This document shows positions 38,406 to 46,567 of a DNA stretch of 64,000 nt, piece after piece. Position numbers and translations under genes: made by a program. The notes under the pieces were generated by a model that was not told the origin of the DNA, did no database searches, and saw only the letters and a program-made list of their open reading frames with translations. Location: positions 62,001 through 126,000 of the forward strand of contig CAVXKO010000004.1 of NCBI GenBank assembly GCA_963762315.1, read 5' to 3'. How positions within the stretch are numbered: position 1 is the first letter of the stretch; the number at the start of each line of letters is the position of its first letter. The stretch is from RPQJ01 sp963762315. GTDB taxonomy: Bacteria; Pseudomonadota; Gammaproteobacteria; Steroidobacterales; Steroidobacteraceae.

Positions 38406-38915
38406 GTCGACCGCGTTCGGCGGGTCGAGGTCCTCGTCCCAGCCACGCGCCGGCGGCGGCACCCGGGTGAGCCACTCCTCGATCAGGCGCACGTGCTCGC
38501 GTTCTTCCTCGGCCATTTCCGCCGCTGCGGTGCGCACCTTCGCGGGCAATCGCGCCTTCGAAAATCGCTCGAAGAACTCTGCGGCGCGCCGCTCGTTGTG
38601 CTCGGCCAGCTTGAGCGCGTGGTAAGGCGTCATCAGGTAATGCAGGCCACCGTAGTCGGTCGTCTCGGGTGCTTCCGGCGTCTCCCAGTCGAAGGTGAAG
38701 GCAGCCGGCGCCGTCGTCCAGCCCATTTCGGCGAGAATCTGGTCCCGGTGCTTGCCCTCGATGCGTGAGAGCTTCGCGAACAGTTCGGCGACGTCGCGAT
38801 TGTTGTGCGCCGCCATCAGGTCGGCGAGCTCGGCATAGCGCTCGGCGGCCTCGGCTTCCATGGCGCACGCGTACGCCATGAAATCCTCGACCGTGCGTGG
38901 CAGCGTCCTCTTCAT
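38403..38915 (-). CDS. Ferritin-like (rubrerythrin-like) helical protein
   Basis: A 170-residue four-helix protein with Glu and His residues at ferritin-like positions: MEAEAAERYAELADLM and RIEGKHRDQILAEM in the first half, LAEHNERRAAEFFERF and MAEEEREHVRLIEEWL in the second. The repeated E-x(n)-E-x-x-H pattern suggests a di-iron site. Its start overlaps the stop of korB (ATGA at 38912-38915), so it is made with the oxygen-sensitive ferredoxin oxidoreductase, and it may protect that enzyme from peroxide or oxygen. This is inference from context. Confidence 0.8.
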   Translation of the reverse strand: MKRTLPRTVEDFMAYACAMEAEAAERYAELADLMAAHNNRDVAELFAKLSRIEGKHRDQILAEMGWTTAPAAFTFDWETPEAPETTDYGGLHYLMTPYHALKLAEHNERRAAEFFERFSKARLPAKVRTAAAEMAEEEREHVRLIEEWLTRVPPPARGWDEDLDPPNAVD

Positions 38916-39751
38916 AGTGCGAACCTCGCGGCGAGGTCCGGCACGCTCTTCGACGCCCGGCGTCCGCGCGGCTCGAACGCCGGTCGTTCGCCGCGATAGA
39001 GCACGCCGAGGTCGAAGCCGTCGTCGCGCAGCAGGCGGCGCGCCGCGCGCGCGATGTCCGAAGTCGGCTTGAACGCATCCACGCGCACCAGCTTCTTCCA
39101 CTCGAGCTGCTCCGGACGGAACGTGATGCAGGGCGAAAGCACCTCGATGAACGAGAACCCGGGATGCCGCACGGCCTGCACGATCACGTCGGCGAGACCG
39201 TTCGGATCACCGGTGAAGGCGCGTGCAATGAAGTTCGCGCCCGACGCGAGCGCGATGGTCAGCGGCAGGAACTCGCGCAGGCCCGTGCCGTCGGGTGCGA
39301 GCTTCGAATCCCAGCCAGGCTCGGTCGTCGGTGAAGCTTGCCCCTTGGTCATGCCGTAAACGCGGTTGTCCATCACGATGTAGGTCATGTCCACGTTGCG
39401 GCGGCAGGCATGCATGAAGTGGTTGCCGCCGATCGAGTAGCCGTCGCCGTCGCCGCCCGCGACGATCACCGTCAGATCGGGGCGTGCAATCTTGAGGCCT
39501 GCGCCTGCAACCAATGCGCGGCCGTGCACGCCGTGGAAGCCGTAGGCCGACGTGTATGCGGGGATGCGCGACGAGCAGCCGATGCCGGAGACGATGCCCA
39601 CGTTCTCAGGCCGCAGTTCCAGCTTCGCCAGCGCCTTCGAGAGGGCGTTGACCACGCCGAAGTCGCCGCACCCCGGGCACCAGACGGGCTTGAGGTCGGA
39701 CTTGAAGGCCGCCGGGCCGAGTGCGACGGGCTTGATCGTGATTTCGCTCAT
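38912..39751 (-). CDS. korB: 2-oxoacid:ferredoxin oxidoreductase, beta subunit (KorB type)
   Basis: A 279-residue subunit that binds thiamine pyrophosphate and an Fe-S cluster. WCPGCGDFG near residue 24-32 (C25, C28) and GGDGDGYSIGGNHFMHACRRN carry the cluster and cofactor motifs. With KorA it oxidatively decarboxylates a 2-oxo acid, most often 2-oxoglutarate, to the acyl-CoA while reducing ferredoxin. Start overlaps the korA stop (ATGA). The C-terminus ends shortly after the TPP domain, as is usual for this short form. Confidence 0.92.
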   Translation of the reverse strand: MSEITIKPVALGPAAFKSDLKPVWCPGCGDFGVVNALSKALAKLELRPENVGIVSGIGCSSRIPAYTSAYGFHGVHGRALVAGAGLKIARPDLTVIVAGGDGDGYSIGGNHFMHACRRNVDMTYIVMDNRVYGMTKGQASPTTEPGWDSKLAPDGTGLREFLPLTIALASGANFIARAFTGDPNGLADVIVQAVRHPGFSFIEVLSPCITFRPEQLEWKKLVRVDAFKPTSDIARAARRLLRDDGFDLGVLYRGERPAFEPRGRRASKSVPDLAARFAL

Positions 39752-41491
39752 GAGCGACTCCAGTCGAGGATGTGCCGCTGCAATTCGCCGGGCAGGAACT
39801 GCGCCCCGCCGGCCTTGTGCAGGCTCTCGAGCCGGACACTCGAAATCGCACTCGGCGCGCAGGTACTTGTACAGCTGGGCAGTGTGGTTCTGCTCGATCA
39901 CCAGCGCCCGGCGCACGCCTCGCAGGGCGTCTGCGAGTCGCGCGGGTTGCAGGGGAGACAGCAGTCGCAACGAGATCACGCGCACCTGGCGCGCCAGTTC
40001 GGGTGTATCGGCGAGCGCCTCGCGCAATGGTCCCGTGCACGAACCGAAGGTGATCACCGCGAGATCGCCTCCGCCCTCGATGTCCGCCCAGGCGCCACCG
40101 TAATCGGCGAGTTCCAGCTTGCGCCGCCGCTTGTCGAGTTGCGCGACGTGATCGGCCGACTGCGACGACGGCGAGCCGCGTTCGCTGTGCTCGAGTCCGT
40201 CGGCCGTGTAGGTCGTGCCCGGCGTGCCCGGCACGGCCATCGGCGAGATGCCGGACTCCGTCACGGCGTAGCGCTTGTAGGCCGGGGAGGCCGCCGACGC
40301 GGTGACGCGGGAGGTGGGTACCGCCTCTGCGTCGGCCGGTGCATCGACGACAGCCCGGGCCTGGCCGAGAAACTGGTCCGACAGCACGATCGCCGGGCAC
40401 TGCAATGTCTCGGCCAGTTGCACCGCCCATTGCGTGGTGTGAAGGCAGTCCGCGACGGAGTTCGGCGCGAGCACGAGGTGCGGCGCATCGCCGTGCAGGC
40501 CGTGCAACGCGATGTTGAGATCGCCTTGCTCGGACTTCGTGGGAATGCCGGTGGAGGGGCCGACCCGCATCACGTCGACGACGACAAGCGGCGTCTCCGA
40601 GGCGACGGCGAGGCCGAGGGACTCGACCATCAGCGCGAGTCCCGGGCCGGACGTGGCGGTGAGGGACGGAATGCCGCCGTAGGACGCCCCGATCGCCATG
40701 TTGATCGAGGCGAGTTCGTCCTCCGCCTGCACCAGCGTGCCGCCGACCGCTGCAAGCGAGGGTGCCATCCACTCGAGCATTTCGGTGGCCGGCGTGATGG
40801 GATAGGCCGCGACGAATCGAACGCCGCCCTTGATCGCGCCGTAGCCCGCCGCCTCGTTGCCGGTGAGGAGCCAGCGCGCGCCAGCACGATGCGGCACCGG
40901 CGCGAGCGGGAATCTGCGCGCGATGTTCGCGGCCGCCGCCCGGCCCGCGGCGATTGCGGCGAGGCTGGGCGCGAGAGCGGCGATGCGCTTGCCGAGCGTC
41001 TTTTCGACGGCCTTGTGCAGAGATGCTTCCGGCAGGTCGACCAGGCCGGCGATGATGCCGAGCAGCAGCATGTTCGGACGCGCGTCGGGGATCGACTTCG
41101 CAAGTTTCTTGAGGCCGACCTGCGCGTATTCGGCGCCGCTGCGAGTGAAGACTTCGGGTGGCTGGCCCACGTCGGGATCGCCGACGATCAGGCTGGTGGC
41201 CGCCAGCGGGATCTCCGACGAGAAGCGGTGCAGGTTCTCCCAGTCGACGGTGGCGAGGACGTGGAAGCGGTCCTCCATGCACTCGACGGGCCGGTTGGCG
41301 ATGCGCACCATCGCCGCAGCCTCACCGCCGCGGATCTGCGGGCCGGAGGATCGGGTCATCAGCGCGTAATAACCCGCGTGCGCTGCGGCCTCGAGCAGCA
41401 TGTTGCCGGCAGTCATGACGCCTGCGCCGCCACTGCCGGCGAGCGCGATCGAGACACTCGAGCAGCGGCTGGGCTGGTCTGTCTGGGTCAT
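39748..41491 (-). CDS. korA: 2-oxoacid:ferredoxin oxidoreductase, fused gamma-alpha subunit (KorA type), one frame break
   Basis: About 580 residues. The N-terminal gamma domain (SIALAGSGGAGVMTAGNMLL, then SSGPQIRGGEAAA) is fused to the alpha domain (AAYPITPATEMLEWMAPSL, QAEDELASINMAIGASYGG), the arrangement seen in actinobacterial and many proteobacterial KorA. One extra base near 39831-39835 shifts the frame after AECDFECP. Removing it gives RLESLHKAGGAQFLPGEL to the TGA that overlaps korB. The 1744-base span minus one is 581 codons. It is divergent from ipdC, 187 bases between starts. Confidence 0.9.
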
Positions 41492-41593
41492 GCGGTCCTG
41501 TGCCCCGAGTCCGGCAAAAGATCAGGATATCTTCCGGTCTACGCCTACCGCAGTCTGCAGTTGCCGCAATCCGGCCCCCCGGGGTGTCCGGTA

Positions 41594-41610
41594 TTAACCT
41601 TCTTAACCTT
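41594..41610. promoter_or_regulatory. Direct repeat in the korA-ipdC intergenic region
   Basis: TTAACCTT occurs twice, nine bases apart start to start, in an AT-rich island of an otherwise GC-rich divergent promoter region (41492-41678). It could be a binding site for a regulator acting on one or both genes. No matching regulator is adjacent, so its role is unproven. Confidence 0.35.
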
Positions 41611-41678
41611 TGGATCGCTTGCGTCCACTCTCCAGAGGTTGCAAATGTCGATGCCGGATACCTCTGGAAGGCCTGCCC

Positions 41679-43316
41679 ATGAATCTTTCCGAAGCGCTCC
41701 TCACGGCCCTGAAGGAGCACGGTGCGCGCCAGGTGTTCGGCATCCCGGGCGATTTCGTGCTGTCGTTCTTCAAGGTCATCGAGGAATCCGGCCTGCTGCC
41801 GCTGTACACGCTGAGCCACGAGCCGGCGGTCGGATTCGCGGCGGACGCGGCCGCCCGCATCAGCTGCGCTCCAGGTGTGGCGGTCGTCACGTACGGGGCC
41901 GGCGCGCTCAACATGGTCAATCCCGTCGCGGCAGCGTATGCGGAGAAATCACCATTGGTGGTGATCTCGGGCGCGCCCGGAAGCCGGGAAACGCGCGGCA
42001 GTCTCACGCTGCATCACCAGGTGAAGCGACCCGACTCGCAGTTCGCGATCTACAAGGAGATCACCTGCGACCAGGCGTCGCTCGACGATCCAGCGACCGC
42101 GCCCGCAGACATCGCCCGGGTGCTGCGCAGCTGCATCGTGCACGCGCGGCCCGTGTATCTCGAGTTGCCGCGCGACGTGGTCTTTGCGCCGTGCGCGCCC
42201 GTCGTTCCCCAGCCCGAGGAGCCCTTCGACCCGCAGGCGGTGGCGGCCTGCGCCGACGAGATCATGGAGCGCATCGCGCGCGCCGCACGACCCGTGATGA
42301 TGGTGGGCGTCGAAATTCGCCGCTTCGGCATCGAGGCGCGCGTGGCGGAGCTGGCCCGGCGGCTGCACGTGCCCGTCGTCACGTCGTTCATGGGCCGCGG
42401 CCTGCTCGCGCAAAGCGACGTGCCGGTGCTCGGCACGTACCTCGGCCTCACCGCCCATCCCGACGTCGGTCGCCCGGTCGAGGAATCCGACTGCCTGCTG
42501 CTGTTCGGCGTGACCATGTCCGATACCAATTTCGGCGTGTCCGAAGGGCGCATCGACTACCGCAATGCGATCCACGCCGAGAACCGCGCCGTGACGATGG
42601 GTTATCACCGCTACGGCAACGTTCCGTTGGCCGCGCTCGTCGACGAGCTGGCGATGCGTGTGGCCGGCCGGCCGCCGCGGTCGGCGGGCCTCACGACGCA
42701 ATACCCGCGCGGCTTCGTTGCGGACGATGCGCCGATCACGCCCACCGACATCGCGCGTGCCGTCAACGACCTCTTCGCACGGCACGGCCGCATGCCGATG
42801 GCTAGCGACGCGGGCGATTGCCTCTTCACCGCGCTCGACATCGAGAACACCGAAGTCGTCGCGCCCGGCTATTACGCGACGATGGGGTTCGGCGTGCCGG
42901 CCGGCATGGGCCTGCAGGCCGCGATGAACCAGCGGCCCATCGTGCTGGTGGGCGACGGAGCGTTCCAGATGACGGGCTGGGAGCTCGGCCATTGCCGTCG
43001 CTACGGCTGGGACCCGATCGTGATCCTGCTGAACAACCTCAGCTGGGAAATGCTGCGCGTGTTCCAGCCGGAGTCGAAGTTCAACACGCTCGACGACTGG
43101 CACTACGCAGAGCTGGCCGCGCCGCTCGGCGGCGACGGCGTGCGCGTCCGCACGCGTCGCGAGTTCGCGGCCGCGCTCGAGCGCGCGCACGCAACGCGCG
43201 GGCGCTTCCAGTTGATCGAAGTGATGATTCCGCCGGGAGCGGTCTCGGCGACGCTCGAAGGTTTCGTCGGAGCCCTCAAGCGTCGCCAGCAGAAGGCGGG
43301 CGTGAAGCCCGCCTGA
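41679..43316 (+). CDS. ipdC: Indole-3-pyruvate / phenylpyruvate decarboxylase
   Basis: A 545-residue thiamine-pyrophosphate enzyme, the same length as the Azospirillum brasilense phenylpyruvate decarboxylase (IpdC) and, from memory of that protein, closely alike along its length. The catalytic Glu is in TLSHEPAVGFAADAAAR, and the cofactor motif is GDGAFQMTGWELG ending in NN. Start ATG at 41679 follows GGAAGG. It would convert aromatic 2-oxo acids to the aldehyde and CO2, a step toward phenylacetate or indole-3-acetate (auxin). The next step, an aldehyde dehydrogenase, is not adjacent, although an aldehyde dehydrogenase gene lies at 9925. It is divergent from korA, which also acts on 2-oxo acids. 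Confidence 0.9.
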   Translation: MNLSEALLTALKEHGARQVFGIPGDFVLSFFKVIEESGLLPLYTLSHEPAVGFAADAAARISCAPGVAVVTYGAGALNMVNPVAAAYAEKSPLVVISGAPGSRETRGSLTLHHQVKRPDSQFAIYKEITCDQASLDDPATAPADIARVLRSCIVHARPVYLELPRDVVFAPCAPVVPQPEEPFDPQAVAACADEIMERIARAARPVMMVGVEIRRFGIEARVAELARRLHVPVVTSFMGRGLLAQSDVPVLGTYLGLTAHPDVGRPVEESDCLLLFGVTMSDTNFGVSEGRIDYRNAIHAENRAVTMGYHRYGNVPLAALVDELAMRVAGRPPRSAGLTTQYPRGFVADDAPITPTDIARAVNDLFARHGRMPMASDAGDCLFTALDIENTEVVAPGYYATMGFGVPAGMGLQAAMNQRPIVLVGDGAFQMTGWELGHCRRYGWDPIVILLNNLSWEMLRVFQPESKFNTLDDWHYAELAAPLGGDGVRVRTRREFAAALERAHATRGRFQLIEVMIPPGAVSATLEGFVGALKRRQQKAGVKPA

Positions 43317-43322
43317 ACCCGC

Positions 43323-43952
43323 TCAGAACGCCGCGCGCAGTTCGTCGGGGGTGAGTACCCCGTCGCCGTTCTTGTCGAGCATCGCGAACTTGCCGGCGAG
43401 GCCGGGGAGTCCCGTCTGGACCTCGGCAAGATCGAGCACGCCGTCGCCATTCGTGTCGGCGGCCTTCACGCGGCGGACGATCATCTCGCGCAGCTCTTCC
43501 ATGCCCTCCGGCGTCATCAGCCGGCCGAGTTCTTCCTTCGTCACCTGGCCGCTGCGGTCAGCGTCGAGGAAATCGAACAGCGCGTAGACCAACGGCAGCG
43601 CTGCCTGGGCTTCCTCGCGGCTCAACTGCTGGTCGCCGTTGGTGTCGGCGGCGCGCAGCTTCGCCTCGATCCGGGCGCGGAGATTGTCGAAGTACGACGT
43701 GATCTCGGCCTTGCTCAGCAGGCCGTCCTTGTTTGCGTCCATCTCGTCGAAGTGCCGGAGCAGGGCGGTTTCGGCCGGTCCCATGCCGGCACCGCTCCCC
43801 ATCATCGGGGCGCCGCTGCCCATGCCCGACGGGGCGGTTGCGGCCGGTGCGCAGGTGACTTGCTTCTTCGCCCTCTTGGCGTCCGCCACGCCGGTGACCA
43901 GCAGGGCGGAGCAGACGGCGGTCGCGATCAGAAGGTTACGGGACAGGGACAT
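43323..43952 (-). CDS. Exported EF-hand calcium-binding protein
   Basis: A 209-residue protein with a signal peptide (residues 1-25, ending before KRAKK) and five EF-hand loops: DANKDGLLSKAE, DTNGDQQLSREE, DADRSGQVTKEE, DTNGDGVLDLAE and DKNGDGVLTPDE. The fourth and fifth match the consensus best. A Met/Gly-rich linker sits after the signal. It probably buffers or senses calcium in the periplasm. It is convergent with ipdC. Confidence 0.9.
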   Translation of the reverse strand: MSLSRNLLIATAVCSALLVTGVADAKRAKKQVTCAPAATAPSGMGSGAPMMGSGAGMGPAETALLRHFDEMDANKDGLLSKAEITSYFDNLRARIEAKLRAADTNGDQQLSREEAQAALPLVYALFDFLDADRSGQVTKEELGRLMTPEGMEELREMIVRRVKAADTNGDGVLDLAEVQTGLPGLAGKFAMLDKNGDGVLTPDELRAAF

Positions 43953-44070
43953 GGCAAGACTCCGGAAAAGGGTGATTTCGCTTGTAACGCACTGTCCGCG
44001 CATCGGTTGACGCGATCAACAGGAATCTCCGAGAGGGGCCGCCGCCAGCGGGCCCCGCAGCACCCCGGGC

Positions 44071-44550
44071 TCAGGATTCTCCGCTCTTCATCTGCGACTG
44101 GCAGTAATTCGGCAGTCCGACGCGGTTGATCAACTCGAGCTGCGTTTCGAGGAAGTCGATGTGCTCTTCCTCGGACTCGAGGATGTCTTCGAGCAGTTCG
44201 CGGCTGACATAATCCCCGACCTTCTCGGCGTGCGCGATGGCGGCCTTCAGGTCCGGGTGCCCGAGGTGCTCGAGCTTGAGGTCGCACTCGAGCAGTTCCT
44301 TCACGTCCTCGCCGATCATCAGCTTGCCGAGGCTCTGCAGGTTCGGCAGGCCCTCGAGGAACAGGATGCGCTCGATGAGCTTGTCCGCGTGCTTCATCTC
44401 GTCGATGGACTCGTGGTGCTCGTGGTCGCCGAGCCGCTCGAGCCCCCAGTTCTTCAGCATCCGCGCATGCAGGAAGTACTGGTTGATCGCGGTGAGTTCG
44501 TTCTTGAGGATCTTGTTGAGGTGCGCAATGACTTCGACGTCGCCCTTCAT
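44071..44550 (-). CDS. bfr: Bacterioferritin
   Basis: A 159-residue heme-binding ferritin that forms 24-mer iron stores. All ferroxidase ligands are in place (E18, Y25, E51, H54, E94, E127, H130), and the heme ligand M52 is present. The upstream gene on the same strand encodes its ferredoxin partner. It should sequester iron as ferric oxide in the cytoplasm. Confidence 0.96.
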   Translation of the reverse strand: MKGDVEVIAHLNKILKNELTAINQYFLHARMLKNWGLERLGDHEHHESIDEMKHADKLIERILFLEGLPNLQSLGKLMIGEDVKELLECDLKLEHLGHPDLKAAIAHAEKVGDYVSRELLEDILESEEEHIDFLETQLELINRVGLPNYCQSQMKSGES

Positions 44551-44613
44551 GTCGGCGGCTCCCTGGCGGCGGATCGGATGAAAACGGGTTGACGGGCCGG
44601 AAGCCCGACCCGA

Positions 44614-44811
44614 CTAGGATGCCTGAGTGTGGCGCTCGGCGGAATCTGTGGACGTCCGCTCGCCGAGCATCTCCCGCGCGCAGGGCTCGCACGCGCCACA
44701 ACACGTGGCGACGCCCGTGCAGGACTGCAACTGCTCGAAGGAGCGGGCACCTTCGAGGATCGCCTGCTGCAGGCGCTTTTCCGAGATTCCCTGGCAGAGA
44801 CAGACGTACAT
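44614..44811 (-). CDS. bfd: Bacterioferritin-associated ferredoxin
   Basis: A 65-residue 2Fe-2S protein with the Bfd ligand pattern: C4 and C6 in YVCLCQG, and C38 and C41 in CCGACEPC. Bfd reduces the iron core of bacterioferritin so that iron can be released. It lies 63 bases upstream of bfr on the same strand, and an AT-rich palindrome that may be an iron-dependent operator lies in the region before it. Confidence 0.94.
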   Translation of the reverse strand: MYVCLCQGISEKRLQQAILEGARSFEQLQSCTGVATCCGACEPCAREMLGERTSTDSAERHTQAS

Positions 44812-44853
44812 GGCGGGTTGACCTCAGGCCAGATGCTAGACCTGGCGAGGTCC

Positions 44854-44874
44854 AAATACAAATGATTCGTATTT
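44854..44874. promoter_or_regulatory. AT-rich palindrome upstream of bfd, possible Fur-type operator
   Basis: Arms AAATACAAAT and ATTCGTATTT around a central G are 18 of 21 bases symmetrical. It stands out in a GC-rich genome, 43 bases upstream of the bfd start and on the far side 94 bases before the divergent marR-type gene. An iron regulator such as Fur would be a sensible user, since bfd is normally induced when iron is low. The match to the classical Fur consensus is only partial. Confidence 0.4.
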
Positions 44875-44967
44875 AGGTACTTTCCGAAGCATCCATTCGA
44901 GAGGGCGCGGGCGGGGAAAATGATGTGGTAGGCTTATTATTGCTCACACTGACCATCACCTTGGCAC

Positions 44968-45453
44968 ATGAATACGACGCCGACGCCGGACGAACCGGAA
45001 GAAATGATGCTCGGGATCCTGATGGCCGACGTGCTGCGCCTGCTCCGGCAGGACTTCGTGTCGCGGACTCGCACCATGCCCCTGTCGCCCGCACTGCATC
45101 GTCTGCTCATCTACGTCCAGCGCCGGCCGGGTTGCCGCCAGGTCGAGCTGGCCGAGTTCCTCGACATCACGCCCGTGACGGTCGGCCGCATGATCGACCG
45201 GCTCGAGCGCCAGAATCTCGTGCGTCGCGAGAGTCATCCCGTGGACCGTCGCGCGACCTGTGTCTACGTTGCCGAAGGCGCCGTCGAACTGCTCTCGACG
45301 CTGAACGAGAAGGCCAGTGAAACCCGGCAGCGCGCGGTCGAGCGCCTGAGTGCCCATCAGCGGCGCGAACTGATCGCGTCGTTGCAGACCGTGAAGAACA
45401 GCCTCACGTCCGGTTCCGCTCGACCCGCCGATGCGGCGTGGAAAGCCCCGTGA
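44968..45453 (+). CDS. MarR family transcriptional regulator
   Basis: A 161-residue winged-helix regulator. CRQVELAEFLDITPVTVGRMIDRLERQNLVRRE is the MarR recognition and wing region (only parts quoted), followed by the wing residues HPVDRRATCVYVAE. The last codons overlap the start of the emrA-like gene (GTGA at 45450-45453). It most likely represses this efflux operon and is released by small aromatic compounds, as is usual for the family; the inducer is unknown. Confidence 0.92.
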   Translation: MNTTPTPDEPEEMMLGILMADVLRLLRQDFVSRTRTMPLSPALHRLLIYVQRRPGCRQVELAEFLDITPVTVGRMIDRLERQNLVRRESHPVDRRATCVYVAEGAVELLSTLNEKASETRQRAVERLSAHQRRELIASLQTVKNSLTSGSARPADAAWKAP

Positions 45454-46538
45454 ACCCGGAACACGGATCCGCTGCCGACTCCGCCGCGACTGCTGCCGGC
45501 CGGCCCTCGATTCGCCGGGCGCGTGCCGTGCTGTTGTGGGGCCTGCCGCTGCTCGTCGTCGCCGGCGGCGTGTACTGGTACGGCAGCGGCGGGCGTTATG
45601 CATCGACCGACAACGCGTACCTGAAGCAGGATCGCGTGGACGTCACGCCGCAGATCTCCGGCGACGTGCGCGAAGTGCGCGTCGCCGAGAATGCGCAGGT
45701 GCAGCCCGGCCAGGTCGTGCTGGTCCTCGACGACCAGCCTCTGCAGGTCGCGAAACTGCACGCTGAAGCGCAGCTCGCGAGCGCCCGCCTGGAGGTCGAG
45801 TCGCTGCGCGCGGCCTACCGGGAGAAGTCGGGCGAGGTGGCGGTGGCGACACAGGCATCGCACTACGCCGTGAAGGAGCTGCAACGGCAGCAGGAACTGG
45901 CGGCGCGCAAGCTCGTGCCGCAATCGACGCTCGAGTCTTCCGAACGATCCCGCGATATCGCCATCGGCTCGATCGCGGTGCTCGAACTGCAGCGCGACCA
46001 GGCGAAGGCCAGGCTGGGCGGCAATCCGGACCTGCCGGTCGACCAGCATCCCGCGGTGCTCCAGGCGCTGGCCGATCTCGCGAAGGTGCAGCTCGATCTC
46101 GAGCACACGTTCATCAAGGCGCCGCGCGCGGGCATCGCAAGCCACCTGCCGCAGGTCGGCGATCGCGTCGAAGCGGGCCGTGCCGCCTTCGCGATCGTGA
46201 CTGAGGGCGGCCTCTACGTGGAGGCCAATTTCAAGGAGACCGACCTCGAGTGGGTGAGGCCCGGCCAGCCCGTGCGGATCGAAGTCGACACGTATCCGGG
46301 CCACGAATGGACCGGGCGCGTGGAAAGCATCGCGCAGGCGACGGGCTCGGAGTTTTCACTGCTGCCGCCGCAGAACGCGTCCGGCAACTGGGTGAAAGTG
46401 GTGCAGCGCATTCCGGTACGCATCGGCGTCGACGTGCAAAGCGGCGACCCGCCGCTGCGCAGCGGCGCCAGCACCACCGTCGAGATCGATACCGGGCCGC
46501 ACACGCGTTTCGACCGCTGGTTCGGGTCGAGGCACTGA
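45450..46538 (+). CDS. emrA: HlyD/EmrA-type membrane fusion protein
   Basis: A 362-residue periplasmic adaptor of a tripartite multidrug efflux pump. One membrane helix near the N-terminus (AVLLWGLPLLVVAGGVYWY) is followed by a first lipoyl half (DNAYLKQDRVDVTPQISGDV), a coiled-coil hairpin and the second half with SHLPQVGDRVEAG and the NFKETDLEWVRPGQPV barrel. I choose the GTG at 45450 because it overlaps the marR-type stop, which is typical coupling; an earlier GTG at 45438 would add four residues. It works with the next gene. Confidence 0.9.
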   Translation: MNPEHGSAADSAATAAGRPSIRRARAVLLWGLPLLVVAGGVYWYGSGGRYASTDNAYLKQDRVDVTPQISGDVREVRVAENAQVQPGQVVLVLDDQPLQVAKLHAEAQLASARLEVESLRAAYREKSGEVAVATQASHYAVKELQRQQELAARKLVPQSTLESSERSRDIAIGSIAVLELQRDQAKARLGGNPDLPVDQHPAVLQALADLAKVQLDLEHTFIKAPRAGIASHLPQVGDRVEAGRAAFAIVTEGGLYVEANFKETDLEWVRPGQPVRIEVDTYPGHEWTGRVESIAQATGSEFSLLPPQNASGNWVKVVQRIPVRIGVDVQSGDPPLRSGASTTVEIDTGPHTRFDRWFGSRH

Positions 46539-46567
46539 GCCGGCGCGATCACTGAGGCCCCGGCACC

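Noticed and set aside
39826..39840. Programmed frameshift fusing KorA and KorB
   Set aside because: The apparent korA-korB fusion frame arises because one extra base moves the end of korA into the korB frame. Removing it restores the normal C-terminus and a standard ATGA overlap. No slippery sequence or stimulatory hairpin is evident.
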